Positions 42,229-51,010 of a stretch of 64,000 bases of DNA are shown piece after piece. The DNA lies in contig NZ_JAQIJT010000001.1 in assembly GCF_036946125.1 (NCBI RefSeq), positions 1,279,307 to 1,343,306 on the forward strand. Direction: 5' to 3'. Numbering within the stretch: position 1 is the first letter of the stretch; each line of letters begins with the position of its first letter. The position numbers and the translations under genes were made by a program. This DNA comes from Sphingomonas adhaesiva (GTDB lineage Bacteria; Pseudomonadota; Alphaproteobacteria; Sphingomonadales; Sphingomonadaceae). The notes below the pieces were generated by a model. That model saw only the letters and a list, made by a program, of their open reading frames with translations, was not told the origin of the DNA and searched no databases.

Positions 42229-44611
42229 ACGGTAGTGCGTAGACAATCAGCGCATCGCCGGGACGGGTCTCGAACCGGGCATGGCCAGTCGCACTGATCG
42301 CGACATACTGGCGCCCGCGATGCATGTAGGTCATCGCCGAGGCCTGGCCGCCGGCGGGCAGGCGTGCCGACCATAGCAACCGGCCCGATGCCGTTTCATA
42401 GGCCCGGATATAATCATCCTGCGTCGCCGCGATGAAGGACAGGTCGGTTGCGGTGGTCACCGCACCTCCCAGGTTCGGCGTGCCAATCGGGATGCGCAGC
42501 ATCGACGGCAGCCCCAGCGGCCCGCTGTCGCGCCCCGTACCGAACGGCTGCGACCATAGCAGCCGACCGGTCGCGAGATCGGTCGCGGCCAGATACCCCC
42601 AGGGCGGCGCGATGCAGGGCACGCCGAGCGGCGACAGCCACATCGGTCGATCAACGGCCCATGGCGCCCCCTTCTGCGGAGCGACCGCCTGGTCGGGGCG
42701 ACGACCGCCATCGCCGATCGCCGGTGCAGCGACCGCTGCGCGCGGGAACAGCTTCACGCGGTTGGGAAGGCGGCTGTGGTTGGTCACGACGATGCCGCGC
42801 ACGGGGTCGATCGCCAGTCCGCCCCAGTTCAACCCACCAATGGTCCCGGGGAACAGCAAGGTGCCCATTCCGCGGTCGGTGGGTGGGGTATAGATCCCCT
42901 CATAGCGCATCCGGTGAAACTGGATGCGACACCATGCGGCATCGATCGGCGTCAGGCCGAAGGCGTGGCGGGCGTCGATCTGCTCGGGATCGGCACCTGG
43001 CCGTCCGGACAGGTTGGGATAGGCGACCGATTGCGGCTGGACTGGCGACAGCCGGTCGCCCGGCATCCCCCCGCCCGGCGCGGGACGATAGGCGACCGGC
43101 CGCACCGGAAGCCCGGTCGCCGCGTCGAGCACGAACAGCGACCCCGTCTTCGTTCCCTGCACCACCACCCGGCGCAATACGCCGCCGACCGGGATCGTCG
43201 TCAGCACCGGCTGCGCACCAAGGTCGTAATCGAACCGGTCGCGCTCCACGGTCCTGAAGACCCAGCGCGTCGCGCCTGTCGCCAAGTCCACCGCGACCAC
43301 GGCGGAACTGAACCGATCGTCCTCGGGATCGCGGTTTCCGCCCCAGTGATCGTTGCCGGCGTTGCCGGTCGCGAGCAGCACCAGCCCGAGGCCGGCGTCG
43401 CCCGATATCACGTTCCAGACGTTGGGCGTCCCCTCGGGCCAGGTCGCGCCGGGGGGGAGCGGCGCGCGCGCGTCGGGCCGCTTGGCATCCCACGCCCAAC
43501 GCAACGCGCCGGTGGTCGCGTCATAGGCGCGCACCACGCCCGACGGCGCGTCGCGCCGCTGGTTGTCGCTGACCTGCTGGCCGACGATCACCATGTCGCC
43601 GATCACCGCCGGGCCGGAGTTGCTGGAGGCGTGACCGGGCTCGTCCAACCCCATGCGCCGCGTCAGGTCGACCGTCCCGCCCCGTCCGAAGCCGGTGCAC
43701 GCCCGGCCGGTTCGCGCGTCGAGAGCCACCAGCCGCCCGTCGGCCACGGCAACGAACACCCGCGCCGCACAGGCCGCCCCGGCCGGAGCCGCCGCATTCG
43801 CGTGATAGCCGACCGCGCGGCAGGCGACCGAGAAGGTCGATTCCAGCGCGCGCGGCGCGATACGCGGCTCGTAGCGCCACTTCTCGCGCCCCGTCGCGGG
43901 ATCGAGCGCGAACACCCGGTTGCGCGCCGAGCAGAGGTACAGGGTGTCGCCCACCTTGAGCGGCGTGTTCTGCGCGGAGAAGAAGAGACGGTCGCCATCG
44001 GGGGGCAGGTCGCCCGTATGGAAGCGCCATGCCTCGCGCAGGCCGCCGACATTGGTGGGGGTGATCTGCGTGGCGGGCGAATAGCGCATGCCGGCGTTGG
44101 TGCCGCCGAACGCCGTCCAGTCGGTATCGGCCGGGCCACGCGCAGCTGCCACAGCGTCATGGGGTGTCGTGGGCCGCTCCCAGAACAGCGCTAGGCCGGC
44201 CCCCGCCGCCAGTAGCGCCGCACCGCCGACGATCGCCAGCTCGCGGTCCCATCGCCTGTCCGCCGGAAACGACAGGATCGTGATGGACCCGATCACCAGT
44301 GCCGCCGGCAGGCCGATCCGACCGGCCAGGTCGAAGCCCCAGGCAGGCATCCATCCCTTGCCCGCGATTTCCTCCATCGCCCAGATGGCGGTCAGCAGCA
44401 GGGCCAGTCCGCCCGCGCCGATCGCGCCCCCGTGGCGACCGGACCAGGCAGCCGCGCATCCCGTCAGGAGCAACAGCCCGGCGACGAGGTAATAGACCGT
44501 GCCGCCCAACAGGATCAGCCACGCGCCGAGAACCGCCATCGCGAGACCGAGCAGTCCGGCAGCCGTCTGCACCGCGAGGAACAGCGTGCGGCGGGGCTGC
44601 CGGCGGTTCAT
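42227..44611 (-). CDS. PQQ-dependent membrane glucose dehydrogenase-type enzyme
   Basis: This 794-residue quinoprotein of the glucose/quinate/shikimate group oxidises a sugar or polyol in the periplasm and passes electrons to ubiquinone. The N-terminal 130 residues contain about five membrane helices (QTAAGLLGLAMAVLGAWLIL; GGTVYYLVAGLLLLTGCAAA). The eight-bladed propeller starts near TDWTAFGGTNAGMRYSP, with conserved blades such as GLDEPGHASSNSGP, GNAGNDHWGGNRDPEDDRF and a late TPNLGGAVTTATDLSFIAAT. The ATG at 44611 overlaps the patatin gene by ATGA. No PQQ biosynthesis genes are in the window. It ends an operon shared with cytochrome oxidase genes. Confidence 0.88.
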   Translation of the reverse strand: MNRRQPRRTLFLAVQTAAGLLGLAMAVLGAWLILLGGTVYYLVAGLLLLTGCAAAWSGRHGGAIGAGGLALLLTAIWAMEEIAGKGWMPAWGFDLAGRIGLPAALVIGSITILSFPADRRWDRELAIVGGAALLAAGAGLALFWERPTTPHDAVAAARGPADTDWTAFGGTNAGMRYSPATQITPTNVGGLREAWRFHTGDLPPDGDRLFFSAQNTPLKVGDTLYLCSARNRVFALDPATGREKWRYEPRIAPRALESTFSVACRAVGYHANAAAPAGAACAARVFVAVADGRLVALDARTGRACTGFGRGGTVDLTRRMGLDEPGHASSNSGPAVIGDMVIVGQQVSDNQRRDAPSGVVRAYDATTGALRWAWDAKRPDARAPLPPGATWPEGTPNVWNVISGDAGLGLVLLATGNAGNDHWGGNRDPEDDRFSSAVVAVDLATGATRWVFRTVERDRFDYDLGAQPVLTTIPVGGVLRRVVVQGTKTGSLFVLDAATGLPVRPVAYRPAPGGGMPGDRLSPVQPQSVAYPNLSGRPGADPEQIDARHAFGLTPIDAAWCRIQFHRMRYEGIYTPPTDRGMGTLLFPGTIGGLNWGGLAIDPVRGIVVTNHSRLPNRVKLFPRAAVAAPAIGDGGRRPDQAVAPQKGAPWAVDRPMWLSPLGVPCIAPPWGYLAATDLATGRLLWSQPFGTGRDSGPLGLPSMLRIPIGTPNLGGAVTTATDLSFIAATQDDYIRAYETASGRLLWSARLPAGGQASAMTYMHRGRQYVAISATGHARFETRPGDALIVYALP

Positions 44612-45630
44612 GCCGCCATTTCGCCTGGCAATGCGTCCAGCGTCGACCGGCAGCCGATGGCCGCCCCATGTTCCGCCAGCCACGCGCCGGCATGATCCCG
44701 GCCGAGATCGCGCATCCATGCGATCTGCGACCAGCGCGTGTCGAGCTTGCTGATCCCGCCGAGGGTCGCCGGCGGCTCGATCATGTGGAGCCGCAACGCG
44801 GCGAGCACGGCGAGCCGCGGGTCGGCATCGGCGGTATCGCGTGCGATGGACTGCATCGCGGTGAGCGCCCCCAGCTCGCGGGCCAGCACGGCGTTGAAGG
44901 TGATGTCGTTGATCCGCCGGGTGATCGCGGCCGGCGTCCGGTCCGGCGGTCCGGCGGCGAAGGGCGTGATCTGCGCGACGATGATATCGGTGACGCGGTC
45001 GTCGATGACGAGCGGCTCTACGGGCGGATTGGCGGAGAAGCCGCCGTCCCAATGGAACTCGCCGTCGATCTCCACGGGCGCGAACAGGTCCGGCAGGCAG
45101 GCCGACGCCATCAGCGCGTCGAGCGTGATCCCGTCCCCCTCGAACAACCGCGCCGCGCCGGTCGCGACCTTCGTCGCGGAGATGTGGAGCGGCACCGCGC
45201 GCGGATCGGCGAGGCGATCGAGGTCGATGGTGCCGGCGATCACAGACCGCAGCGCACGCATGTCGGCGAGCCCGGGCGTGAACGGCGCGAAATAGCGGCT
45301 GGCGAGTTTGGCCGCTTCGAGGCCGTGACGCAGCCACGGTTCCATCCATGGCCCCGCCAGCGCGCTCCAGTCGAAGCCGCTGAGCGGAGATCGCGCCGCG
45401 ACTGTGCGCCACACCCGCTCCAGCGCCGCGCGGGCGCCGTCCGTCCCGCCTTCCACCAGCCCGGTGACCAGTGCCGCCCCGTTGAGCGCGCCCGCGCTTG
45501 CGCCGCTGACCGCGGCGATCTCGGCGCCGTCTTCGAGCAGCCGGTCGATCACGCCCCAGCCATAGGCGCCGTGCGCGCCCCCGCCCTGTAACGCGAGGCC
45601 GATCCGGGGAGCGGACGAACGATCCGTCAT
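44608..45630 (-). CDS. Patatin-like phospholipase
   Basis: This 340-residue serine hydrolase has the patatin fold: LALQGGGAHGAYGWGVIDRL (oxyanion Gly-rich loop, about residues 12-31), the nucleophile elbow GASAGALNGA (GxSxG) and the Asp of the dyad in DGGFSANPPVEP (about residue 200). I preferred the ATG at 45630 over 45636 because GAGG then lies 8 nt upstream. It overlaps the dehydrogenase gene downstream and sits 19 bp after the small membrane protein gene. Its link with respiration is unclear; polyhydroxybutyrate or membrane lipid turnover are possible. Confidence 0.87.
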   Translation of the reverse strand: MTDRSSAPRIGLALQGGGAHGAYGWGVIDRLLEDGAEIAAVSGASAGALNGAALVTGLVEGGTDGARAALERVWRTVAARSPLSGFDWSALAGPWMEPWLRHGLEAAKLASRYFAPFTPGLADMRALRSVIAGTIDLDRLADPRAVPLHISATKVATGAARLFEGDGITLDALMASACLPDLFAPVEIDGEFHWDGGFSANPPVEPLVIDDRVTDIIVAQITPFAAGPPDRTPAAITRRINDITFNAVLARELGALTAMQSIARDTADADPRLAVLAALRLHMIEPPATLGGISKLDTRWSQIAWMRDLGRDHAGAWLAEHGAAIGCRSTLDALPGEMAA

Positions 45631-45649
45631 GGCCATGTCCTCAATGCGA

Positions 45650-45961
45650 TCATACGCAGGTCGGTACCGCGAGCAGCGGCACGAAGGTGACGAGCGTCGC
45701 GGCGAAGCCCGTCCAGCCGGTCGCCAGCACCGCGCGGCCGAGCGGCGTCGAACGATCGCGCGACAGGTAGAGCGCGAGCGCGAGCGTTGCGGCCAGGCAG
45801 GCGAGCCACGCCGCCGCCAGCACGATCCGCTGCGCATCCCCGCCCGGCAGCTCGATCCGGTCCCAGCCATGGGCGCAGCCGACCCCGTGCAGCCCATAGA
45901 TCAGACAGAAAGCGACGGCCCAGCCGATCGGCCCGGCCGACAGGCGCAACAGCACGGTCAT
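45650..45961 (-). CDS. Small membrane protein of the oxidase operon
   Basis: The 103-residue protein has three hydrophobic helices (GPIGWAVAFCLIYGLHGVGC; IVLAAAWLACLAATLALALY; GWTGFAATLVTFVPLLAVPT). The ATG at 45961 overlaps the oxidase gene stop by ATGA. No family name comes to mind with confidence. Size and place fit a small accessory or assembly subunit of the cytochrome oxidase. Confidence 0.65.
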   Translation of the reverse strand: MTVLLRLSAGPIGWAVAFCLIYGLHGVGCAHGWDRIELPGGDAQRIVLAAAWLACLAATLALALYLSRDRSTPLGRAVLATGWTGFAATLVTFVPLLAVPTCV

Positions 45962-48405
45962 GCCAGCCATCCGGGCACGACGAGCAGGATCGCGCAAAAG
46001 GCGCCCGCCGCGGCGCCGTGATCGCTCCAAAGCCGCGCGATCCGCACCTCGCCCGATCGCGCCGGCGAGTGGAAGCCGGCCCGCGCCCGGGCGGCGACGA
46101 AGGCGAGGATCAGCATCGCGGTCCCGGCATGGAAGATGCCGTAGGCGGCGATGGCGGCGCTCGTCGCGGCATAGGCGTGGCCGGTCGGGGCTGGTGCCCA
46201 CCAGAGCAGCAGGACCAGCGCGACGACGATCGCGGCCTGCCCGCCCAGTGCCGCCGCTATCCTGCCCTGCCGCGCCGTGACGACGGAAAGGGCCGCGCCC
46301 GCTGACGCCAGTGCCGGCACGGCGAGCGATGGCGCGATCAGTCGTGGCGGCGGCCAGTTGGGGGCGATCGTCCACAGGAAGGCATAGCCGAACAGCAGCG
46401 CGGTGAAGAGGGTCGCGCTTGCGCCGAGCGCCAGAACGCTGCCCCACCAGCCCGTCGTCCGCTCTGCCTCAAAACTAGGCGGAAGACGGTAGCCGTGGCC
46501 CGCATCCAGCGGCCCCACGTCCTCATGGTACCCGTTGGTCCACGCCCAGCGCCAACCGAGCCACGCCACCATCGGCAGGAACAGCGGCGCGACCGCGTAA
46601 AGGCCGGCAAGCATCGACAGGAAGAAGCCGCCCAGCATCGCTGCGGTGGTGATCGGCAGCCAGCTGTTGCCCGGCAGGATCGCGACATGTTCGGGCGCTC
46701 CGGTCGTCATGTCGATCACCATCGTCTCGCGCCAGCCGTTCCGCGCGACCGCCAGCAACCCTTCGCCGCGGGCCAGTCGCACGCCGAGGTCGGGCTGCGT
46801 CGACAGCGGCTCGCGGTCGGTGACGGTCGCGAGGCTGGCGAAATTGTAGGCCGGGGCGGGCGTGGCCATCGCCCATTCCAGCGTCGTCGCGCCCCACGGA
46901 TTGCGGCGATGCACCCGTCCCAGCCCGATCTGCAATACGACGTCGATCAGGAACAGCGCGAAGCCGAACGCCTGCAGGAAGCCGCCGATCGACGACAGCA
47001 GGTTGAGCGCGGTCCAGCCCATCCCTTCCGGATAGGTGTCGATCCGGCGCGGCATGCCGAGCAACCCGGTCAGGTGCATCATGAAGAAGGTCAGGTTGAA
47101 GCCGATGAAGATCAGCCAGAACGCCGCCTCGCCGATCCGCATCACCCGTTGCCTGCCGGTGACGTGCGGCAGCCAGTAATAGGCCGCGGCGAGCATCGGG
47201 AAGACGAATCCGCCGACCAGCACATAGTGCAGGTGCGCGGTGACGAACGCCGTGTCATGCGCCTGCGCGTCGAACGGGACCATCGCCAGCATGACGCCGG
47301 TCAGCCCGCCCAGCACGAAGACGATGAAGAAGCCGATCAGGTAGAGCATCGGCAGCTTCATCTGCGGTCGCCCGCTCCACAACGTGCCGAGCCAAGCGAA
47401 GATCTGCACCGCGGTCGGGACGGCGACCAGAGCGGACGCGGCCGAGAAGAAACCCAGCGCCATGTGCGGGATGCCGGTGGTGAACATGTGGTGCACCCAC
47501 AGCCCGAAGCTGAGAAAGGCCAGCGCCATGATCGCCGCGATGATCGCGCCATATCCCAGCAGGCGGGCGCGGGCCATCACCGGCAGGATCGTCGACACCG
47601 CGCCCGCCGCGGGCAGGAAGATGATGTAGACCTCCGGATGGCCGAACAGCCAGAACAGGTGCTGCCACAGGAGCGGGGACCCGCCCAGCGCCGGGTCGAA
47701 GAAGGGCCAGCCGAACGCGCGCTCGACCTCCAGCAGGATCGAGCCGAGGATCAGCGGCGGGAAGCCGAAGATCATCATCCCCGCCGTCGCCAGCATGTAC
47801 CAGGCGAAGATCGGCATCCGGTCGAGCCGCATGCCGGGCGCGCGGAGCTTGAGGATCGACACCGCGATCTCGATCGCCGCGCACATCGCCGAAATCTCGA
47901 CGAAGGTGACGCCGAGCAGCCAGACGTCGGAATTGATGCCGGGCGTGTACGTCCTGCCCGACAGCGGCGGATAGAGGAACCACCCCGCGTTCGGGGCGAC
48001 CCCCGCCAGCATCGCGAGGACGATGATCGTGCCGCCGAACAGATAGCACCACCAGCCGAGCGCCGAGAGCCGCGGGAAGGCGAGGTCGCGCGCGCCCAGC
48101 ATCTTGGGCAGCAGGTACATCGTCAGCCCCTCGAACATCGGGATGGCGAACAGGAACATCATGATGCTGCCGTGCATCGTGAAGAGCTGGTTGTAGACCT
48201 CCGGCCCGACGAAGGCGCTGCGCGGCGTCGCGAGCTGCGCCCGGATCAGCATCGCCAGCACGCCGCCGATCGCGAAGAAGACGAAGGCGGCGACGATGAA
48301 GCGCTTTCCGATGTCGCTGTGATTGACCGAGCGGAGATGCCCGCGCCATCCCGGCTCGGTCCGCCAGATCGCGGTCAGTTCGTGGTGCAGCTGCAGTGCC
48401 TTCAT
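45958..48405 (-). CDS. ctaD: Cytochrome c oxidase subunit I-III fusion
   Basis: This 815-residue protein is the core of a haem-copper oxidase that reduces O2 and pumps protons. The subunit I part shows LFTMHGSIMMF (haem ligand His), HLFWLFGHPEVYIIFLP (CuB His cross-linked to Tyr, plus the Glu of A1-type enzymes), WVHHMFTTG (CuB His pair) and THLHYVLVGG (haem ligands). From roughly residue 590 onward a subunit III-like domain with further helices follows (GNSWLPITTAAMLGGFFLS; AATSAAIAAYGIFHAGTAML), so I and III are fused. The ATG at 48405 overlaps the subunit II stop by ATGA. Such fusions occur in caa3-like oxidases. Confidence 0.9.
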   Translation of the reverse strand: MKALQLHHELTAIWRTEPGWRGHLRSVNHSDIGKRFIVAAFVFFAIGGVLAMLIRAQLATPRSAFVGPEVYNQLFTMHGSIMMFLFAIPMFEGLTMYLLPKMLGARDLAFPRLSALGWWCYLFGGTIIVLAMLAGVAPNAGWFLYPPLSGRTYTPGINSDVWLLGVTFVEISAMCAAIEIAVSILKLRAPGMRLDRMPIFAWYMLATAGMMIFGFPPLILGSILLEVERAFGWPFFDPALGGSPLLWQHLFWLFGHPEVYIIFLPAAGAVSTILPVMARARLLGYGAIIAAIMALAFLSFGLWVHHMFTTGIPHMALGFFSAASALVAVPTAVQIFAWLGTLWSGRPQMKLPMLYLIGFFIVFVLGGLTGVMLAMVPFDAQAHDTAFVTAHLHYVLVGGFVFPMLAAAYYWLPHVTGRQRVMRIGEAAFWLIFIGFNLTFFMMHLTGLLGMPRRIDTYPEGMGWTALNLLSSIGGFLQAFGFALFLIDVVLQIGLGRVHRRNPWGATTLEWAMATPAPAYNFASLATVTDREPLSTQPDLGVRLARGEGLLAVARNGWRETMVIDMTTGAPEHVAILPGNSWLPITTAAMLGGFFLSMLAGLYAVAPLFLPMVAWLGWRWAWTNGYHEDVGPLDAGHGYRLPPSFEAERTTGWWGSVLALGASATLFTALLFGYAFLWTIAPNWPPPRLIAPSLAVPALASAGAALSVVTARQGRIAAALGGQAAIVVALVLLLWWAPAPTGHAYAATSAAIAAYGIFHAGTAMLILAFVAARARAGFHSPARSGEVRIARLWSDHGAAAGAFCAILLVVPGWLA

Positions 48406-49112
48406 CGTGCGCGCTCCCCGATAAAGGCGGCCCATCCGGCGGCGTCGTGCGCGACGACGACGAAACCGTGGTTCCCGTGGCCCGTCCCGCAATATTCCGC
48501 GCATTCGCCCTGATAGGTTCCCGGGGCGTCGGCCTCGATCCGCAGCCGGTTGGTCTGGCCGGGGATCGCGTCCATCTTGCCGGCCAGCCGCGGTACCCAC
48601 AGGCTGTGGATCACGTCGGTCGCTGTGATCTCCAGATCCACCGGGCGGCCCGCGGGGATGTGCAGCACGTCCCGCGTCCGCCGTCCGCCGGGATAGCCGA
48701 AGTCCCACGCATATCGACGCGCGACGACGTCGATCGCCACCGCATCCTCCGCGGGGACGGGCAGCGTCCGCGCTCCGATCACCAGCGCGTAGCCGAGCAG
48801 CGGCAGCAGCACTGCGCCCGGCATCGCCAGCCCCAGCCAGCCGATCCACAATCGCGGATTCGCCACACCGTCCCCGTCAGGCCGCCGCCGGAAGGCGAGC
48901 GCGAGCAGCACGAACACCAGCAGCGACAGCAACGCCGCGCCGCCGAGCATCACCCACCACAGTCCGGTGACCGAGCGGGCGTAGGGACCCGCCGGATCGA
49001 TCGTCGACAACCGGCCGCTGCAACCTCCCAGCAGGCCGAGCGTTGGGGCGGCGAACCCTGCGAGCCGCAGGACCGACGAGGGGGTGTGACGACGATGACC
49101 GATACCGCGCAC
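48402..49112 (-). CDS. ctaC: Cytochrome c oxidase subunit II
   Basis: Subunit II carries the CuA centre that accepts electrons. The product (about 236 residues from GTG 49112) has a lipoprotein-like N-terminus (LGLLGGC), two membrane helices (GLWWVMLGGAALLSLLVFVL; WLGLAMPGAVLLPLLGYALV) and a cupredoxin domain. VIHSLWVPRLAGKMD supplies one His and GECAEYCGTGHGNH the Cys-x3-Cys and His ligands. At the position of the usual CuA Met the sequence has His (GNHGF). There is no fused cytochrome c domain. The start is uncertain: the GTG lacks a ribosome binding site and overlaps the divergent DUF2231 gene by 18 bp. Confidence 0.85.
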   Translation of the reverse strand: MRGIGHRRHTPSSVLRLAGFAAPTLGLLGGCSGRLSTIDPAGPYARSVTGLWWVMLGGAALLSLLVFVLLALAFRRRPDGDGVANPRLWIGWLGLAMPGAVLLPLLGYALVIGARTLPVPAEDAVAIDVVARRYAWDFGYPGGRRTRDVLHIPAGRPVDLEITATDVIHSLWVPRLAGKMDAIPGQTNRLRIEADAPGTYQGECAEYCGTGHGNHGFVVVAHDAAGWAAFIGERAR

Positions 49113-49616
49113 GAGCGGGTTGCGGAGCAGCGGCTGGTCGATCCGGTCGAGCAGCGACCGGCGTTCGACCGTACCGAATCCAAGATCGCGGTCGCCGGCC
49201 ATCCGATCCATGCGATGCTGGTCGCCTTTCCGATCGCGCTGACCGCCTGCACCGCGGGCGCCGACCTGCTCTATTGGTGGACGGGCGACAATTTCTGGGC
49301 GCGCGCCGGATTGTGGGCCTCGGGCGCCGGCTTCCTGCTCGGCGTACTGGCCGGGGTCGCGGGCACGGTCGAGTTGCTGATGGTGCCGGGCATCCGCGCC
49401 CGCTCGGCCAGCTGGACGCACTTCATCATCGCGGTCATGCTGCTGTCGATCCTCGGCGCGAACTGGGGCTATCGCCTGACCGGCTACGAACAGGCGGTGC
49501 TGCCCTACGGCCTGCTCCTGTCGCTGTTCGCGGTCGGGTTCACGGGCTTCACCGGATGGCACGGCGGCAAGCTGGTGTTCGAATATCAAATCGGTGTCTC
49601 GTCGACCGGAAGCTGA
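49095..49616 (+). CDS. DUF2231 family membrane protein
   Basis: This 173-residue protein has four membrane segments. The family signature is GHPIHAMLVAFPIALTACTA with two His (about residues 36-55), followed by FWARAGLWASGAGFLLGVLA. The His residues suggest haem or metal binding. The ATG at 49095 has GAGGGGG about 10 nt upstream. It is divergent from the oxidase operon and its 3' end overlaps the convergent CopD-like gene by 31 bp. Genes of this family often stand near oxidase or heavy-metal genes; function unknown. Confidence 0.78.
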   Translation: MTDTAHERVAEQRLVDPVEQRPAFDRTESKIAVAGHPIHAMLVAFPIALTACTAGADLLYWWTGDNFWARAGLWASGAGFLLGVLAGVAGTVELLMVPGIRARSASWTHFIIAVMLLSILGANWGYRLTGYEQAVLPYGLLLSLFAVGFTGFTGWHGGKLVFEYQIGVSSTGS

Positions 49617-50077
49617 CGGTGCTGGGGCGCCTTCAGCCATTGGGGCAGGATGTCGGGTGCGACTGGCTTGGCCAGCACCAGCAGCAGGACGACCGTCATC
49701 GTGGCGATGCTGCCGATCGCTAGCGGCACGGGTGACGGCGGCACATAGTCGCCACGCCGCTCGCTCATCAGCAGCACGGTATGGCCGACCAGCGCATGCA
49801 GCGCGACCAGCAGGCCGACCGCGACCAGCTTGGCAAACATCCACGGCTCGAACACGCCGCGCAGGTAGATCAGCAGCGTCCCCGCCGCGATCGCGACCAC
49901 CGCTGCAGGGGTCACGATAAAGGCATAGCTGTCGTGCGTCAGTAGGCGCAGCCGCGCGTAATCGGTCTGACTTTCGTCGGCACGATGCTTGCCCAGCATC
50001 AGCGGCAGCGCCACGAGCCCGGCGCACCACAGGATCAGCGCGGCGATGTGCAGCGCCTTCACCAGCGAGACGATCAT
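49586..50077 (-). CDS. CopD-family membrane protein
   Basis: The 163-residue protein has four helices and begins MIVSLVKALHIAALILWCAG. That His, together with HDSYAFIVTPAAVVAIAAG and KLVAVGLLVALHALVGHTVL, gives the His pattern of the CopD/HemJ-like group. It overlaps the CtaG gene by 4 bp upstream. Next to CtaG and oxidase subunits it probably helps in copper or haem handling for the oxidase, though no activity can be assigned. Confidence 0.72.
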   Translation of the reverse strand: MIVSLVKALHIAALILWCAGLVALPLMLGKHRADESQTDYARLRLLTHDSYAFIVTPAAVVAIAAGTLLIYLRGVFEPWMFAKLVAVGLLVALHALVGHTVLLMSERRGDYVPPSPVPLAIGSIATMTVVLLLVLAKPVAPDILPQWLKAPQHRQLPVDETPI

Positions 50078-50787
50078 GCCGTGGCCACCCCCGGCGCGCG
50101 CCAGCGTCGCGCCGCGATCCAGCCTATGGCGAGCGCGAAGGGCAGCATCCCCGGCACCCACATCACGAGGCCGGCAAGTTGCTGGTCCTGAAGTGGTCCG
50201 ATACCATAGGAGACGGTTGTTGCGAGATGCGCAGCGTAGAGCGGACGCGGCGCGAAAGTCAGCAGCGCGCCCAGCATCCCCATCTGTGCCGCCGCGCCGG
50301 TCAGCCCGACGAAGGCGGACGGCGCGGGCACGGCGAGCGCCATGCTCCAAAACCACCAGCTCGCGCCCAGCAACGCCAGTTGCATCGCCCAGTACAGCGC
50401 GATGTTGCCGAGCGCCGCGTCGTAGAGGGGCGGCGCATGCCATAGCCACAGCACCGCTCCCATCGCGACGAGCGCAGCCGCGATCCCGCCCCGGCGTGCG
50501 GGCCAGGCGCGCGCCAGCAGCGGCGCGGCTCCGGCCATCAGCAGCAGATGATGAACGCTCCGAGCGGCGAGCAATGCGGTGGTGAGCGCGCAGAGCGGTG
50601 ACACGAACGCGAGGGCAAGCAGCGCGACCGCGCCCAGCCCGAACCGGCGCCGACCGGGCGGCAGGCGGAGCGCGGCGACGGCGCCGATCACCAAGCTGGC
50701 GAGCAGCACCGGATCGCCGTTCCACGCGCTCCACCAAAGGTTCGCGACGGGTGCCGATCCGCAGTAGCTACCCCTTAAAGCGATCAT
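50074..50787 (-). CDS. ctaG: CtaG-type cytochrome c oxidase assembly protein (caa3_CtaG)
   Basis: This 237-residue protein with about seven helices matches the caa3_CtaG family (distinct from the Cox11-type CtaG): AARSVHHLLLMAGAAPLLAR (conserved His pair), LWLWHAPPLYDAALGN and LATTVSYGIGPLQDQQLAGL with VMWVPGM. The family is needed for caa3-type oxidase maturation. The ATG at 50787 has GGGGA upstream. Together with the CopD-like gene it stands just before the oxidase operon, separated by the opposing DUF2231 gene. Confidence 0.85.
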   Translation of the reverse strand: MIALRGSYCGSAPVANLWWSAWNGDPVLLASLVIGAVAALRLPPGRRRFGLGAVALLALAFVSPLCALTTALLAARSVHHLLLMAGAAPLLARAWPARRGGIAAALVAMGAVLWLWHAPPLYDAALGNIALYWAMQLALLGASWWFWSMALAVPAPSAFVGLTGAAAQMGMLGALLTFAPRPLYAAHLATTVSYGIGPLQDQQLAGLVMWVPGMLPFALAIGWIAARRWRAPGVATA

Positions 50788-51010
50788 TCGTCCCCACCGT
50801 GTGACTGCCGTTCGTCGCTGCCCGCCAGCATACCGCATCCGAAATGACCCGGCTACAATTTCGCCGCGTCGAGAGAAATTTTTTTGCAAAATCGGACGGG
50901 GCACATACTGTACGAGTACGTAACGTTTGGGAGTGTCTCGTGAGGACCACCTTCCTGCTCTTGCGTGGCGGTGCCACGTCTCCCGCGGCATCCGACACCG
51001 CGCGGCTGGT

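Noticed and set aside
44612..45412. An N-terminal extension of the PQQ dehydrogenase frame
   Set aside because: It overlaps the patatin gene out of frame, is Arg-rich and lacks homology; ATG 44611 gives the family N-terminus.
46495..48513. A 672-codon plus-strand frame across the oxidase gene
   Set aside because: It is very rich in Arg, Gln, His and Glu, typical of the complement of membrane-protein codons; the minus strand encodes an unmistakable oxidase subunit I.
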